Source: Candidatus Poribacteria bacterium
GTDB taxonomy: Bacteria > Poribacteria > WGA-4E > WGA-3G
NCBI GenBank assembly: GCA_022827185.1
Contig: JAJDTM010000002.1
Span: 65,560-129,559 of the forward strand
Direction of reading: 5' to 3'
DNA length: 64,000 bases
Positions 1 to 8,849 of the stretch are shown here, piece by piece. Each line of letters begins with the position of its first letter. The first letter of the stretch is position 1. The notes beneath the pieces were generated by a model. That model was not told where the DNA came from. It was given only the letters and a program-made list of their open reading frames with translations, and did no database searches. Made by a program: the position numbers and the translations under genes.

Positions 1-732
1 CCCAAACGCAAGCGCGAATCCAGCCACATCGCAGGCACTGAAACCACCCCGTAGTGGATACCCGTTGATATCCGCTGCGCAACCTTGTGCGAACAGCAGA
101 ACGCTTTCCGGTTTCAGATCCAAGAAATTGCGCAGATGCTCGACGGCATAGCCCGGATAATCGGCACCCATCTCTTCACTTGACCAGTGGACAATTACTG
201 GATGTGCAGCATGTGAGAACAACACGGCGATGATCTGTCCGTTTTCGTCGTAAGCTCCTAATACATCAACCCACGGCACAACAGAGCCTTCCGGGTTCGG
301 TGCCATTGTGATATAACCCTCGTCGTTCATCAGGCGACGGTTATAGCCGATTTGGACAGGCGCGCGACCGACGCGCAAGGTCGCGGGTTCAAGCGCGTCT
401 ACCGCATCTTTTACTAACTCGGCAAGACATGTCGCTAACCACACCTCGGATTCCTCAGTAATCCACCGTCCGTCAACACCCGGTGCGTTATGCGTATGGC
501 TACAGTTAATAACGACATGCTCCGGTGGTATGCCTGTAGCATTCTCAATTGCATCGAGCAGTACTTTATTGTATTCAAGTGGAAACTGACCGTAGTCGGC
601 TGTTACAATGGCAAGTTGTTTTTCGCCATCGGCAAGCACTAATGCGCGGGCATACAACTCGGCATAGACTTCGGGTTTGTCCTTTATGGCGGTAATGGGT
701 GTTTCTGCCGCACCAGCCAATAACTGTGTCAC
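1..732 (-). CDS. Neutral/alkaline ceramidase-like protein, C-terminus missing
   Basis: Open frame of 244 codons running off the left edge, so only the N-terminal part is present. The GTG start at 732 is chosen because AAGGAG lies 7 nt upstream. The protein begins VTQLLAGAAETPIT and carries SHTHNAPG with His79 and His81, which matches the zinc-binding region of the neutral ceramidase N-terminal domain. A second His-containing stretch (FSHAAHP) and FAQGCAADINGYP also fit this family. Family members hydrolyse ceramide or act on unknown amides; many bacterial members are uncharacterised. No signal peptide is visible at this start, so a cytoplasmic role is possible. Assignment to the family is fairly sure, the substrate is not. 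Confidence 0.75.
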   Translation of the reverse strand, partial: MTQLLAGAAETPITAIKDKPEVYAELYARALVLADGEKQLAIVTADYGQFPLEYNKVLLDAIENATGIPPEHVVINCSHTHNAPGVDGRWITEESEVWLATCLAELVKDAVDALEPATLRVGRAPVQIGYNRRLMNDEGYITMAPNPEGSVVPWVDVLGAYDENGQIIAVLFSHAAHPVIVHWSSEEMGADYPGYAVEHLRNFLDLKPESVLLFAQGCAADINGYPLRGGFSACDVAGFALAFG

Positions 733-808
733 AAAATTGCTCCTTATCCGTAGGGCGACTGCAAAATTGGGTTCCTTGTGTACGGCACACGGCGTGTGCC
801 TACTACTT

Positions 809-1867
809 CTAAGTCAAATCTGTGAGTTGGGGCATTACCTCGTTCTTGAGGAGTGTCATTGAGTTCAACCACTGCTCTTTGGGATCCCATTCGTGTCCCA
901 TGGCAAGCAGAACCCCAAAACCACCGACCTCATCGTAAAGCTCACGCAAACGGTTTGCAACGTGATCTGGACTGCCGACAATCCATAAGGTATCCAGCAG
1001 ATGTTCGAGACTCATGTCTGCGTCTTCTATATCCTGACTCGGTTTGAAGTGTGCTGGACTAAATAACTTAAACCAATAGTCTCTGAAATCGCGTCCGAGT
1101 GTGCCTTCAAGTGCCTCTTTACGCGCCTGTTCGGTGGTATCCGCGACATAAACCTCACGGGCAATACGCCACGTTGAGCGCGATGGTGACAAGCCGGTCT
1201 TTTCCGCGCCTTCTTCCACCGCGTCCCAGTGTGTTTTGATGGTAGGCACATGCGCTAAATTAATACTCATCGGAATCCAGCCGCGCTCACCTGCGAAGAT
1301 TAGCGTGTCCGACCTTGCGGAAGACCCTGCCAACGCAATTGGCGGATGCGGTTTCTGATAGGGTTTCATGTGGACACTCACAATGTTCGGACGGTACTCA
1401 GGGATCTTAAATTCCCAGAAATCGGTCTTGTAATGCCCGGGTTCCGGGTCTGTCCAAATCTTGAGAACGGCATCAATCCCCTCTCGTGTTGATCTACGCC
1501 TGTCTTCGCCAGCCATGAACATCTCCGCATCGCTCGGTGTAGAACTTGAACCGACCCCCCAATGAAAGCGTCCATGCGTTTGGTGATCCAGTTGCGCGAT
1601 GCGATGCGCGACAACAGCAGGATTGTGTATCGGCATACACGTAATTCCCGTGCCGAAAATAATGTTCTCCGTCATCGCAGCTGCTTTTGCAATAAAAAGA
1701 TCAGGAGACGGGATATTCTCCCACGTAAACGTGAAATGCTCACCGACATAAGCCTCTTTGTAGCCGAGTTCATCGAGGACTATCATCTGCTCAAGATCGT
1801 CGTCTAATGTTTTGGTCGTGTCACTGCCGGGTGGATGCAAAGGCATTGTGAAAAATCCGAGTTCCAT
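809..1867 (-). CDS. LLM-class flavin-dependent oxidoreductase (luciferase-like)
   Basis: A 352-residue protein with the TIM-barrel luciferase-like pattern: N-terminal ELGFFTMPLHPPG, the YVGEHF segment near residue 40, and GRFHWGVGSSSTPSD about 100 residues in. The family uses FMN or F420 to oxidise or oxygenate small substrates such as alkanes, sulfonates or ketones; the substrate here cannot be told. An in-frame upstream start at 1891 exists, but AAGGAG lies 7 nt before the ATG at 1867, so the shorter form is preferred. It follows the ceramidase-like gene's start with about 75 nt between them, on the same strand, and may be transcribed with it. Confidence 0.82.
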   Translation of the reverse strand: MELGFFTMPLHPPGSDTTKTLDDDLEQMIVLDELGYKEAYVGEHFTFTWENIPSPDLFIAKAAAMTENIIFGTGITCMPIHNPAVVAHRIAQLDHQTHGRFHWGVGSSSTPSDAEMFMAGEDRRRSTREGIDAVLKIWTDPEPGHYKTDFWEFKIPEYRPNIVSVHMKPYQKPHPPIALAGSSARSDTLIFAGERGWIPMSINLAHVPTIKTHWDAVEEGAEKTGLSPSRSTWRIAREVYVADTTEQARKEALEGTLGRDFRDYWFKLFSPAHFKPSQDIEDADMSLEHLLDTLWIVGSPDHVANRLRELYDEVGGFGVLLAMGHEWDPKEQWLNSMTLLKNEVMPQLTDLT

Positions 1868-2004
1868 GGAAAGCTCCTTCGTGTATTCCAAATTTTTTAA
1901 CTATTGGGTTCTGCTCCGTTTTTTACCATTTACCGGACGGGTTAAGTCTGTTGCACACGATATACTGTTAAGGAAAAGGCGGTCTGAAAATCTGTTTTAG
2001 AAAC

Positions 2005-2033
2005 TTGACAAAATGGGTCAGATGTGTTACTGT
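2005..2033 (+). promoter_or_regulatory. Sigma70-type promoter for the solute-binding protein gene
   Basis: TTGACA at 2005-2010 and TACTGT at 2028-2033 with a 17-nt spacer, about 85 nt ahead of the solute-binding protein start. Seen directly; activity is inferred. Confidence 0.5.
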
Positions 2034-2119
2034 TTCTACGAAGCTTAGGGTATTAGGTAAAAGTTACCACAAACCCGAATATTTTTCAAGCATTTTGTCA
2101 AAAGGAGAAAATCTACGTT

Positions 2120-3301
2120 ATGTCCATGAGAATTTTTATCTTAATTTCGGTGATTCTACTCGCTGCTCTAACAGGATGCGAACGCGTAAGTGAGATAGTT
2201 CAATCCGATACCGCTACTCCACCGACAGAAGCGACACTAAAAATTGGTGTGATTCAGCCATCAAACACCTTCACCACCTTTAGTCGAGGTGCCGAAACCG
2301 CCCGGGCTCAGATTAATGAGAAGGGTGGAGTCCTTGGTATGCAGGTGGCGTTTATCAGTCGAAACAATCAACCCGTGGCGAGTGAACCCCCAACGCCAGA
2401 AGCGAGTGTCAGCGCAGCGAAAGAACTCATTGAGATGGAGGACGTTTTTGCACTCTTAGGGCCTGTTTATTCCACGAATGCTGTTGAAGTCGGTCCAATT
2501 GCACAACAGGCACAACGACTCATGCTTCCCGGCTCCAGCGGCTCAGATGTCCCTGAAACTGGAGATTATGTCTTTCTGATTACGGTGCCAAACCCGTTTC
2601 AAGGGAAAGTGATGGCGAGTTTTGCAATGAATCCTGACGAACTTGATGCCACAACTGCAGCGACAATTATTGAGGCGGGCGATGTCTATACCACTGATCT
2701 CGTACAGGCGTTTGAAGCGGCCTTTCAGGAAAGTGGAGGAGAGATCGTTCATAGCGGTGCCTATTCCGTAGGTGAGACCACCTTTACTGCACTGCTCACA
2801 GAGATTCACAAGGTCCAACCTGACGTTATTTTCTGCCCCGGTTTTCAGCCAGAAGTGCCATCGCTAATAAAGGAAGCGAGACAAATCGGTATCACAGGGG
2901 CTTTTCTCGGTGGCAGCGCGTGGGATGATAGGGAACGCTTCCTCAGCATATTAGCGGATAACAGTGTATTAGATGGCAGTTATTATCCAACGAATTTCTC
3001 TGTCGCGACACCGGACCCAAATGTTCAGGAATTTGTGACGGCTTACACGGCGCACTTTGGAAGTCCACCGGATGGTATCGCCGCGTCGGGCTACGATGCC
3101 ATGCGGCTTTTAGCGTTGGCGATAGAGACAGCAGGTTCGCTTGATCCGGTTGCGGTTCGCGATGCATTCGCTGCTGTTAGTGGTTACAAAGGCGCGACAA
3201 CCATTTCGCATTACGACGAAAACCGGCACCCTGTCAAAAGCCTCACAATCCAGAAAATTAGTGGCGGGCAGGTTGAACACTACAAAGTTGTGGAACCCTA
3301 A
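2120..3301 (+). CDS. Branched-chain amino acid-type ABC transporter solute-binding lipoprotein
   Basis: 393 residues. The N-terminus has a hydrophobic stretch ending in LAALTGC, a lipobox, so the mature protein would be a lipoprotein anchored through Cys19. The body (LKIGVIQPSNTFTTFSRGAE..., LLGPVYSTNAVEVGPIAQ, LPGSSGSDVPETGDYVF) matches the periplasmic-binding protein family of LivJ/LivK type (Peripla_BP_6). Such proteins bind amino acids, amides or urea and hand them to an ABC permease, or act as sensors. No permease or ATPase gene is adjacent, so its partner must lie elsewhere. GGAG lies 12 nt before the ATG; a second ATG six bases downstream is an equally possible start. Confidence 0.85.
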   Translation: MSMRIFILISVILLAALTGCERVSEIVQSDTATPPTEATLKIGVIQPSNTFTTFSRGAETARAQINEKGGVLGMQVAFISRNNQPVASEPPTPEASVSAAKELIEMEDVFALLGPVYSTNAVEVGPIAQQAQRLMLPGSSGSDVPETGDYVFLITVPNPFQGKVMASFAMNPDELDATTAATIIEAGDVYTTDLVQAFEAAFQESGGEIVHSGAYSVGETTFTALLTEIHKVQPDVIFCPGFQPEVPSLIKEARQIGITGAFLGGSAWDDRERFLSILADNSVLDGSYYPTNFSVATPDPNVQEFVTAYTAHFGSPPDGIAASGYDAMRLLALAIETAGSLDPVAVRDAFAAVSGYKGATTISHYDENRHPVKSLTIQKISGGQVEHYKVVEP

Positions 3302-3327
3302 CACACGACGGATACATAATACAGAAG

Positions 3328-4098
3328 ATGATCCAAGCACACCCTAAGGCTTTTTTGATCGACATGGATGGAACGCTCTATTTTAAAGGCGAACCTTGCC
3401 CTGGCGCAATTGAAGTTGTGAACTACCTACGGCAGGAGAACTATCAACTCCGGTTCTTGACAAATACAACTGCCAAAACGCCAAAGATGCTTCACGAACA
3501 GATGCAAGCACTCGGCTTTGACATCTACGAGGATGAGATCTTTAATGCGACTTACGCCTGTCTCCAATACTTACGTTCGCAGCCTGGCGTAAGTTGCCAC
3601 TTCATGGTCGATAATGCCGTGAAAGCGTTTTTCAAGGAGATACCCGTAGATGACAATGCTCCCGATTTTGTCGTTGTTGGGGACTACGGCGAGGGATTTG
3701 ATTTTCGGACTTTAAATCACGCCTTTCGCCTGTTAATGAGTGGTGCTGAACTCGTAGCGTTGCAGAAGAATCTCTATTGGTTCTCTTCAGAAGGGATGTT
3801 CTTGGATTGCGGTGCCTTCGTGACGCTTTTGGAAGCCGCCGCGGGCAAAACCGCAACCGTGATGGGCAAACCGAGTGAGACTTTCTTCAAAATCGCGCTT
3901 GAGAGTCTTCAACGCTCTCCAAGTGAAGCCGTTGTGGTGGGTGACGACATCACTTCCGACATAGTCGGTGCGGAAAACATGAAGATGCGGAGTATTCTTG
4001 TCAAGACTGGGAAGTTTAAACCCAATCAGTTGGAAAACCCTGTCGCGGAGCCAACGTGGGTGCTTAATAGCATTGCGGAATTGCCGAATATGTTCTAA
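3328..4098 (+). CDS. HAD-superfamily hydrolase, LHPP/HDHD2-like (class IIA)
   Basis: 256 residues with all HAD motifs: FLIDMDGTLY (nucleophile Asp12, acid/base Asp14), FLTNTT for motif II, GKPSETFF with the motif III lysine, and VVVGDDITSDIVGAE for motif IV. The cap position and spacing fit subclass IIA, the NagD/LHPP/HDHD2 group, which dephosphorylates small phosphates or phosphohistidine/phospholysine. The physiological substrate is unknown. Starts 26 nt after the solute-binding protein gene, so the two may form an operon. The last 32 nt of the gene region are duplicated downstream. Confidence 0.85.
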   Translation: MIQAHPKAFLIDMDGTLYFKGEPCPGAIEVVNYLRQENYQLRFLTNTTAKTPKMLHEQMQALGFDIYEDEIFNATYACLQYLRSQPGVSCHFMVDNAVKAFFKEIPVDDNAPDFVVVGDYGEGFDFRTLNHAFRLLMSGAELVALQKNLYWFSSEGMFLDCGAFVTLLEAAAGKTATVMGKPSETFFKIALESLQRSPSEAVVVGDDITSDIVGAENMKMRSILVKTGKFKPNQLENPVAEPTWVLNSIAELPNMF

Positions 4099-4220
4099 AC
4101 AATCAGGACTTACGCATTTTTCCATGATAACTCTCACTGCGAGGCAATCCTACGCACTGCAGGCGGGGTTTTAAACCCCGCCTGCAAACATTGCGGAATT
4201 ACCGAATATGTTTTAAACAA
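4071..4220. repeat. Duplicated gene 3' end flanking a palindromic insertion
   Basis: Positions 4071-4102 and 4189-4220 are direct repeats matching at 30 of 32 bases; the first copy contains the stop of the HAD gene. Between them lie 86 nt holding AGGACTTACGCA (4105-4116, same as the ends of the MITE-like elements at 37737 and 54392) and a 29-nt palindrome at 4158-4186 with 14-base arms (TGCAGGCGGGGTTT) around one T. The palindrome core recurs at 10018-10042. Confidence 0.8.
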
Positions 4221-4263
4221 CATTTCTTTACGCTTTTCGATAGAAGCGTCGGAGGCACTACTT

Positions 4264-5304
4264 ATGATGAATCAAATTACACAACTCGGTGTCGTTGGAT
4301 GCGGATGGGCAGGTCGTCAAGCTATTCAAGCTGCCAACGCCACCTCTCGTCTAAACGTCATTGCGATTGCGGAGCGCGATCCTGCCCGTCGTGCGGAAGC
4401 AGGAGATGAGAGTGCAGTCCCGCATCGCTATGCTGACTATAATGAACTCCTTGAAAACCGTGATGTAGAAGCCGTCTATCTCGCGACTTCTCCAGAGGGT
4501 AGGCTGCAACAGGTGCTGGATACACTCAATGCGGGTAAACACGTCTTGGTGCAAAAACCGCACGCCATCCGCGCCCCTGAAATTTTGGAGATGGAGGCTG
4601 CCGCACAACAATCCGGCAAAACGCTCCAATTTTGCTATTTTATGCGTCATTTCCCGAACAACCGAAAGATTCGGCGCGCCGTTCTGAACGGTGCAATCGG
4701 GGACCTATATCACGCTCGTGTCTTCGGGAAATATAACTTTATCCCAGACTTTGACGATAACAGTCGCTGGTTGCATGTCTATGGACAGAAAGGCGGTTCG
4801 TTAGGGCAGCACTACTCGCACGAACTCAACCTAACGTGGTGGTGGATGGGATGTCCGAAACCGGAATGGGCGTTTGCTGCGAAGCACGTGCTTTATCCGC
4901 AATATGATGGACCCGAAGGCGCAGCGGAGGACTATTTCACGGGTCTCCTCGGCTGCGAAGGTGGGAAAACGATTCAGATCGACTGCTCTCGGATGAGCCA
5001 CTCGGATTCCGGGAGTGTTGTAGAACTTTATGGCACAACTGGCGCGATTACAAACGGTGGTATATCGCGCTTCAAGGATGGTGAGTTTATCCGGGAAGCT
5101 GTTGATGAACCGCTTGAGATTGACCACGGTGAACTCCCTGAAGAGGTGCATGTCTTTTACTACGAACTGAACCACTTCGGCATGGCGATCGCCGGTGAGG
5201 TTGCACCGGATGTTGATGCACCGGATGCGTATACTTTCATGCAAATTTTAGATGCATTCTACGACAGCGCGAAGAGTGGTGAGAAAGTAAACATTTCCTC
5301 GTAG
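4264..5304 (+). CDS. Gfo/Idh/MocA family oxidoreductase
   Basis: 346 residues. N-terminal Rossmann fold with LGVVGCGWAGRQAI, then VLVQKPHAI at the position of the family's EKP motif (Glu replaced by Gln, Lys kept), followed by the C-terminal alpha/beta substrate domain with GGSLGQHYSHELNLTWW. These enzymes oxidise or reduce sugars, inositols and related polyols using NAD(P). GGAGG lies 8 nt before the ATG. Only distantly similar to the four tandem paralogues downstream, so it is probably a separate activity. Substrate unknown. Confidence 0.83.
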   Translation: MMNQITQLGVVGCGWAGRQAIQAANATSRLNVIAIAERDPARRAEAGDESAVPHRYADYNELLENRDVEAVYLATSPEGRLQQVLDTLNAGKHVLVQKPHAIRAPEILEMEAAAQQSGKTLQFCYFMRHFPNNRKIRRAVLNGAIGDLYHARVFGKYNFIPDFDDNSRWLHVYGQKGGSLGQHYSHELNLTWWWMGCPKPEWAFAAKHVLYPQYDGPEGAAEDYFTGLLGCEGGKTIQIDCSRMSHSDSGSVVELYGTTGAITNGGISRFKDGEFIREAVDEPLEIDHGELPEEVHVFYYELNHFGMAIAGEVAPDVDAPDAYTFMQILDAFYDSAKSGEKVNISS

Positions 5305-5324
5305 AAGCAATCCCGAAGTAACGC

Positions 5325-5353
5325 TTGACAAAAACGGTTTCCACTGTTAATCT
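5325..5353 (+). promoter_or_regulatory. Sigma70-type promoter for the four-gene Gfo/Idh/MocA array
   Basis: TTGACA at 5325-5330, 17-nt spacer, TAATCT at 5348-5353, about 70 nt upstream of the first paralogue. Activity is inferred from consensus only. Confidence 0.45.
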
Positions 5354-5423
5354 GATGCAACCTATTATCTCTGTAGTTTGTGGTTCCCATTTGCTGTATC
5401 AAGAATACCAAGGAGACAGTTCC

Positions 5424-6467
5424 ATGTACAAAACTGCGATGTTGGGGTGTGGCGGTCGCGCCCGTGGGCACGCAGATGCGTATCGCTTCGTCAAACGTGG
5501 GAAACTCACCGCGATCTGCGATATGAACCGAGAACGACTCAACAACTTCGGAGACGAATTCGGTATCTCTTCACGCTACACTGACTTGGACGCGATGCTT
5601 GAAAAAGAGAAACCGGATGTTCTCCATATCGTCACCAGTCCTGTAGTTCCGAATAGCAATGAACGGATTCGTTATCCGTTGATGAAGCAGGCATCCGATG
5701 CGGGCGTACCTGCGGCGATTATTGAGAAACCGGTTGCTATTGAAGGCGAGGATTGGAAGCAGCTTGCAGGGTTGGCAGAAGAGACGCAAACGAAATTTGT
5801 CGTCAATACACAGCTCGACTTCCATCCGAAAAATCTGGAACTCAAAAAAGATGTCGCAGAAGGACGTATCGGCGAGATTCAGTTTATTGATGCCAGTGCG
5901 CGGAGTAGAGCCGCCGAGCAGGGAGGACATGTGCTGCAGTTGGTGTCTTCCTACATTGATGACGCACATCCGGTGCGGGTTCTTGGACAAATCGCTGGCA
6001 GCGAGCATTTAAATTCTCCTGCTGGGCATCCTTCTCCAACGCATGCTGCCGCGCAGGTTTTATATGAGAACGGTGTCCACGTCTCTATCGCATTTGGAAC
6101 AGAGATGGCACAAATGGCATCCGATGATCCGGGTGTTTACGGTCACAAACGTGTATTTGTTGTAGGGACGAAGGGTTTCGTGCATTGGCGTTTCAGCAGT
6201 TGGGAGCGTTTAACATTGGATGGCGGCTATGAGGGCGGTCCCCTGAACTATGGCGAGCAAGATGTCGTTGCACAGGCTAACTTCACCGAAGCCATCTTTG
6301 ATTGGTTAGAAAATGAGAGCAAGGTACACCGAACGCATCTCAAGCAATCCCTCGTTGAGAATAACCTCATCTTGGGAATGTACTACAGCGGAATCACAAA
6401 CAAGATTATCGACCTTCCATTTGAACCGCCCGATGGGTTAATGGACTCGCTCCGAGAAAGATTGTGA
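5424..6467 (+). CDS. Gfo/Idh/MocA family oxidoreductase, tandem paralogue 1
   Basis: 347 residues starting MYKTAMLGCGGRARGHADAY, a Rossmann nucleotide-binding start; VEKPVAIE at residues 100-107 is the canonical EKP motif with the catalytic lysine. The C-terminal part contains NTQLDFHPKNLELKKDV and GFVHWRFSSWER. The start is set by AAGGAG 8 nt upstream and by matching N-termini of the next three genes; a longer in-frame start at 5325 would lie inside the promoter. It is the most divergent of the four tandem copies. Likely NAD(P)-dependent sugar or polyol dehydrogenase; substrate unknown. Confidence 0.85.
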   Translation: MYKTAMLGCGGRARGHADAYRFVKRGKLTAICDMNRERLNNFGDEFGISSRYTDLDAMLEKEKPDVLHIVTSPVVPNSNERIRYPLMKQASDAGVPAAIIEKPVAIEGEDWKQLAGLAEETQTKFVVNTQLDFHPKNLELKKDVAEGRIGEIQFIDASARSRAAEQGGHVLQLVSSYIDDAHPVRVLGQIAGSEHLNSPAGHPSPTHAAAQVLYENGVHVSIAFGTEMAQMASDDPGVYGHKRVFVVGTKGFVHWRFSSWERLTLDGGYEGGPLNYGEQDVVAQANFTEAIFDWLENESKVHRTHLKQSLVENNLILGMYYSGITNKIIDLPFEPPDGLMDSLRERL

Positions 6468-6566
6468 TTTGAAATAAATCAGTATTGTGGTTGAGGGCAC
6501 TATGCCTTTACCTTATACTGCGTTCTGGTACGCTGCTGGCGTGCTAACATTAGAGGAGACATTTTC

Positions 6567-7610
6567 ATGTACAAAACTGCGTTCTTAGGGTGTGGGGGGC
6601 GTGCCCGTGCGCACGCGGATGCCTACCGCTTCGTCAAACGCGGCAAAATCGCTGCAATCTGCGATATGAACGAAGAACTACTCAACAGCTTCGGGGACGA
6701 CTTTGGGGTTTCATCCCGCTACACCGACTTGGATGAGATGCTTGAAAAGGAAAAACCGGATGTCCTGCATATTGTCACCGCACCGGTGCTACGGGGTACC
6801 AATCAGCGGATTCGGTATTCGCTAATGAAGCAGGCATCGGATCACGGGGTGCCAGCGGCGATTGTGGAAAAACCGATTGCCGTTGAAAGCGAAGACTGGA
6901 AGCAGCTTGCAGGGTTAGCAGAAGAGACGCAAACGAAGTTCGTCGTTAACACACAACTCAATTTCCACCCGAAAAACTTAGAACTGAAACGAGATGTCGC
7001 AGAAGGCAGAATCGGTGAAATCAAGTTTATTGATGCCAGCGCACGCAGCACGCCTGTTGACCAAGCACCGCATGTGTTGCAACTCGTCTCTTCTTATATC
7101 GACAACTCGCGTCCGGTGCGGGTACTTGGACAGGTTTCTGGGGGTCAGGATTTGGATTCCACGCAGCCCTCCCCGATGCATGCCGCCGCTCAGGCTTTAT
7201 ATGCAAACGGTCTTCATGTCTCTCTCGCGTTCGGGACAGGTTTGGGACAGAGAGTGCCTAAAGAACCGGATGCTGGGAATCATACTCACAAACGTGTCTT
7301 TGTCGTCGGAACGAAAGGTTTTGTGCATTGGCGTTTCAGTAGTTGGGAACGCTCAACACCAGAGGGTGGTTACGAAAGCGGTCCGCTTGATTATGGTGAG
7401 CAGGATGTCGTTGCACAGGGGAACCTCACCGAAGCCGTTTTCGATTGGCTGGATGACGAGAACAAGCAGCATCCGACACATCTCAAGCAGTCGCTCGCGG
7501 AGTTTAACCTCCTTTTAGGCATCTACTACAGCGGTGTAACGAATGAGATTATAGATCTCCCGTTTGAACCGCCGGATGGGTTAATTGATGTACTCCGAGA
7601 GAAACTATAA
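6567..7610 (+). CDS. Gfo/Idh/MocA family oxidoreductase, tandem paralogue 2
   Basis: 347 residues, MYKTAFLGCGGRARAHADAY at the N-terminus and VEKPIAVE at 100-107 with the catalytic EKP lysine. Long stretches are identical to paralogues 3 and 4, for example DVLHIVTAPVLRG and SARSTPVDQ. The region around residues 225-245 (GLGQRVPKEPDAG) is the most variable between copies and may shape substrate choice. GAGGAG sits 10 nt before the ATG. The 99-nt spacer upstream has no convincing terminator, so cotranscription with paralogue 1 is possible. Confidence 0.85.
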   Translation: MYKTAFLGCGGRARAHADAYRFVKRGKIAAICDMNEELLNSFGDDFGVSSRYTDLDEMLEKEKPDVLHIVTAPVLRGTNQRIRYSLMKQASDHGVPAAIVEKPIAVESEDWKQLAGLAEETQTKFVVNTQLNFHPKNLELKRDVAEGRIGEIKFIDASARSTPVDQAPHVLQLVSSYIDNSRPVRVLGQVSGGQDLDSTQPSPMHAAAQALYANGLHVSLAFGTGLGQRVPKEPDAGNHTHKRVFVVGTKGFVHWRFSSWERSTPEGGYESGPLDYGEQDVVAQGNLTEAVFDWLDDENKQHPTHLKQSLAEFNLLLGIYYSGVTNEIIDLPFEPPDGLIDVLREKL

Positions 7611-7691
7611 AAAGTTAACCTGTATTTTTTCTTCTTAACATCTAACCTGTTTTGACTTGATATTGGCAATAGTATTGAAGGAGATATTTTT

Positions 7692-8729
7692 ATGTATAAA
7701 ACAGCGTTCTTAGGATGCGGGGGTCGCGCCCGTGCGCATGCGAGTGCCTACCGTTTTGTCAAGCGCGGCAAGATCGCCGCAATCTGCGATATGAACGAGG
7801 AGTTGCTCAACAGTTTTGGAGACAACTTTGACGTTTCCTCGCGCTATACTGACCTTGATGAGATGCTTGAAAAAGAGAAACCGGATGTCCTCCACATCGT
7901 CACGGCACCGGTGCTGCGTGGAACGAGTGAACGTATCCGGTATCCGCTGATGAAACAGGCATCCGACCACGGTGTTCCGGCGGCGATTGTGGAAAAACCG
8001 ATTGCTGTTGAGAGTGAAGACTGGAAGCAACTTGCCGGATTGGCGGAAGAGACGCAAACGAAATTCGTCGTCAACACGCAGCTTAACTTCCATCCCCAAA
8101 ACTTGGAATTAAAACGGGATGTCGCAGAAGGCAAAATCGGTGAGATTAAGTTCATTGATGCGAGTGCACGGAGTACACCCGTTGATCAAGCACCGCATGT
8201 GCTACAGTTAGTATCGTCCTATATTGATAACTCGCGTCCGGTACGCGTACTGGGTCAAATCGCTGGGAAAGAGCAATTAGATTCAGCACAACCGTCTCCG
8301 ATGCATGCCGCTGGGCAAGCTATATATGAGAACGGTCTCCATGCCTCCCTTGCATTTGGGACAGGTATGGGAACGTTGGCATCCGATAGCGAAAGTACTG
8401 TGGCGCATAAACGTGTATTTGTTGTCGGTACGAAGGGTTTTGTGCATTGGCGTTTCAGTAGTTGGGAACGTGCGACACCAGAGGGTGGCTACGAAGGCGG
8501 TCCATTGAACTATGGGGAACAAGATATTGCTGCACAGGGCAACCTCACTGAGGCTGTCTTTGACTGGCTCGACGATGAGAACAACGTACATCCGACGCAT
8601 CTCAAGCAATCGCTTGCAGAGTTCAACCTCCTCTTAGGTCTTTACTACAGCGGAATCACAAACGAGATTATTGACCTTCCATTTGAACCGCCTGATGGCT
8701 TGATGGATTCGCTTCGAGAGCAGTTATAA
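7692..8729 (+). CDS. Gfo/Idh/MocA family oxidoreductase, tandem paralogue 3
   Basis: 345 residues, closest to paralogue 2 over the first 220 residues (MYKTAFLGCGGRARAHASAY; TAPVLRGTSERIRYPLMKQA). EKP motif present at 101-103. Ends FEPPDGLMDSLREQL, the same ending as the other copies. AAGGAG lies 9 nt before the ATG. Spacing of 81 nt from paralogue 2 and the shared strand suggest one transcript. The near-identity of the nucleotide-binding half with divergence in residues 230-245 suggests duplication followed by specialisation (inference). Confidence 0.85.
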   Translation: MYKTAFLGCGGRARAHASAYRFVKRGKIAAICDMNEELLNSFGDNFDVSSRYTDLDEMLEKEKPDVLHIVTAPVLRGTSERIRYPLMKQASDHGVPAAIVEKPIAVESEDWKQLAGLAEETQTKFVVNTQLNFHPQNLELKRDVAEGKIGEIKFIDASARSTPVDQAPHVLQLVSSYIDNSRPVRVLGQIAGKEQLDSAQPSPMHAAGQAIYENGLHASLAFGTGMGTLASDSESTVAHKRVFVVGTKGFVHWRFSSWERATPEGGYEGGPLNYGEQDIAAQGNLTEAVFDWLDDENNVHPTHLKQSLAEFNLLLGLYYSGITNEIIDLPFEPPDGLMDSLREQL

Positions 8730-8738
8730 GCCGACAAA

Positions 8739-8772
8739 CATAGCGGCAGGGGCAGGTCCGATTGCCGCTATG
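8739..8772 (+). terminator. Hairpin after paralogue 3, possible attenuator or terminator
   Basis: Perfect 10-base arms CATAGCGGCA (8739-8748) and TGCCGCTATG (8763-8772) with a 14-nt loop; the downstream tract is CCAATTTT, so termination would be weak. It separates paralogues 3 and 4. Confidence 0.4.
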
Positions 8773-8849
8773 CCAATTTTCGTAAATTACTCACTTTTAC
8801 TTTTAGCTGTTTTGGCTTTACAAAAAATAAAATTAAAGGAGATTTTTCT

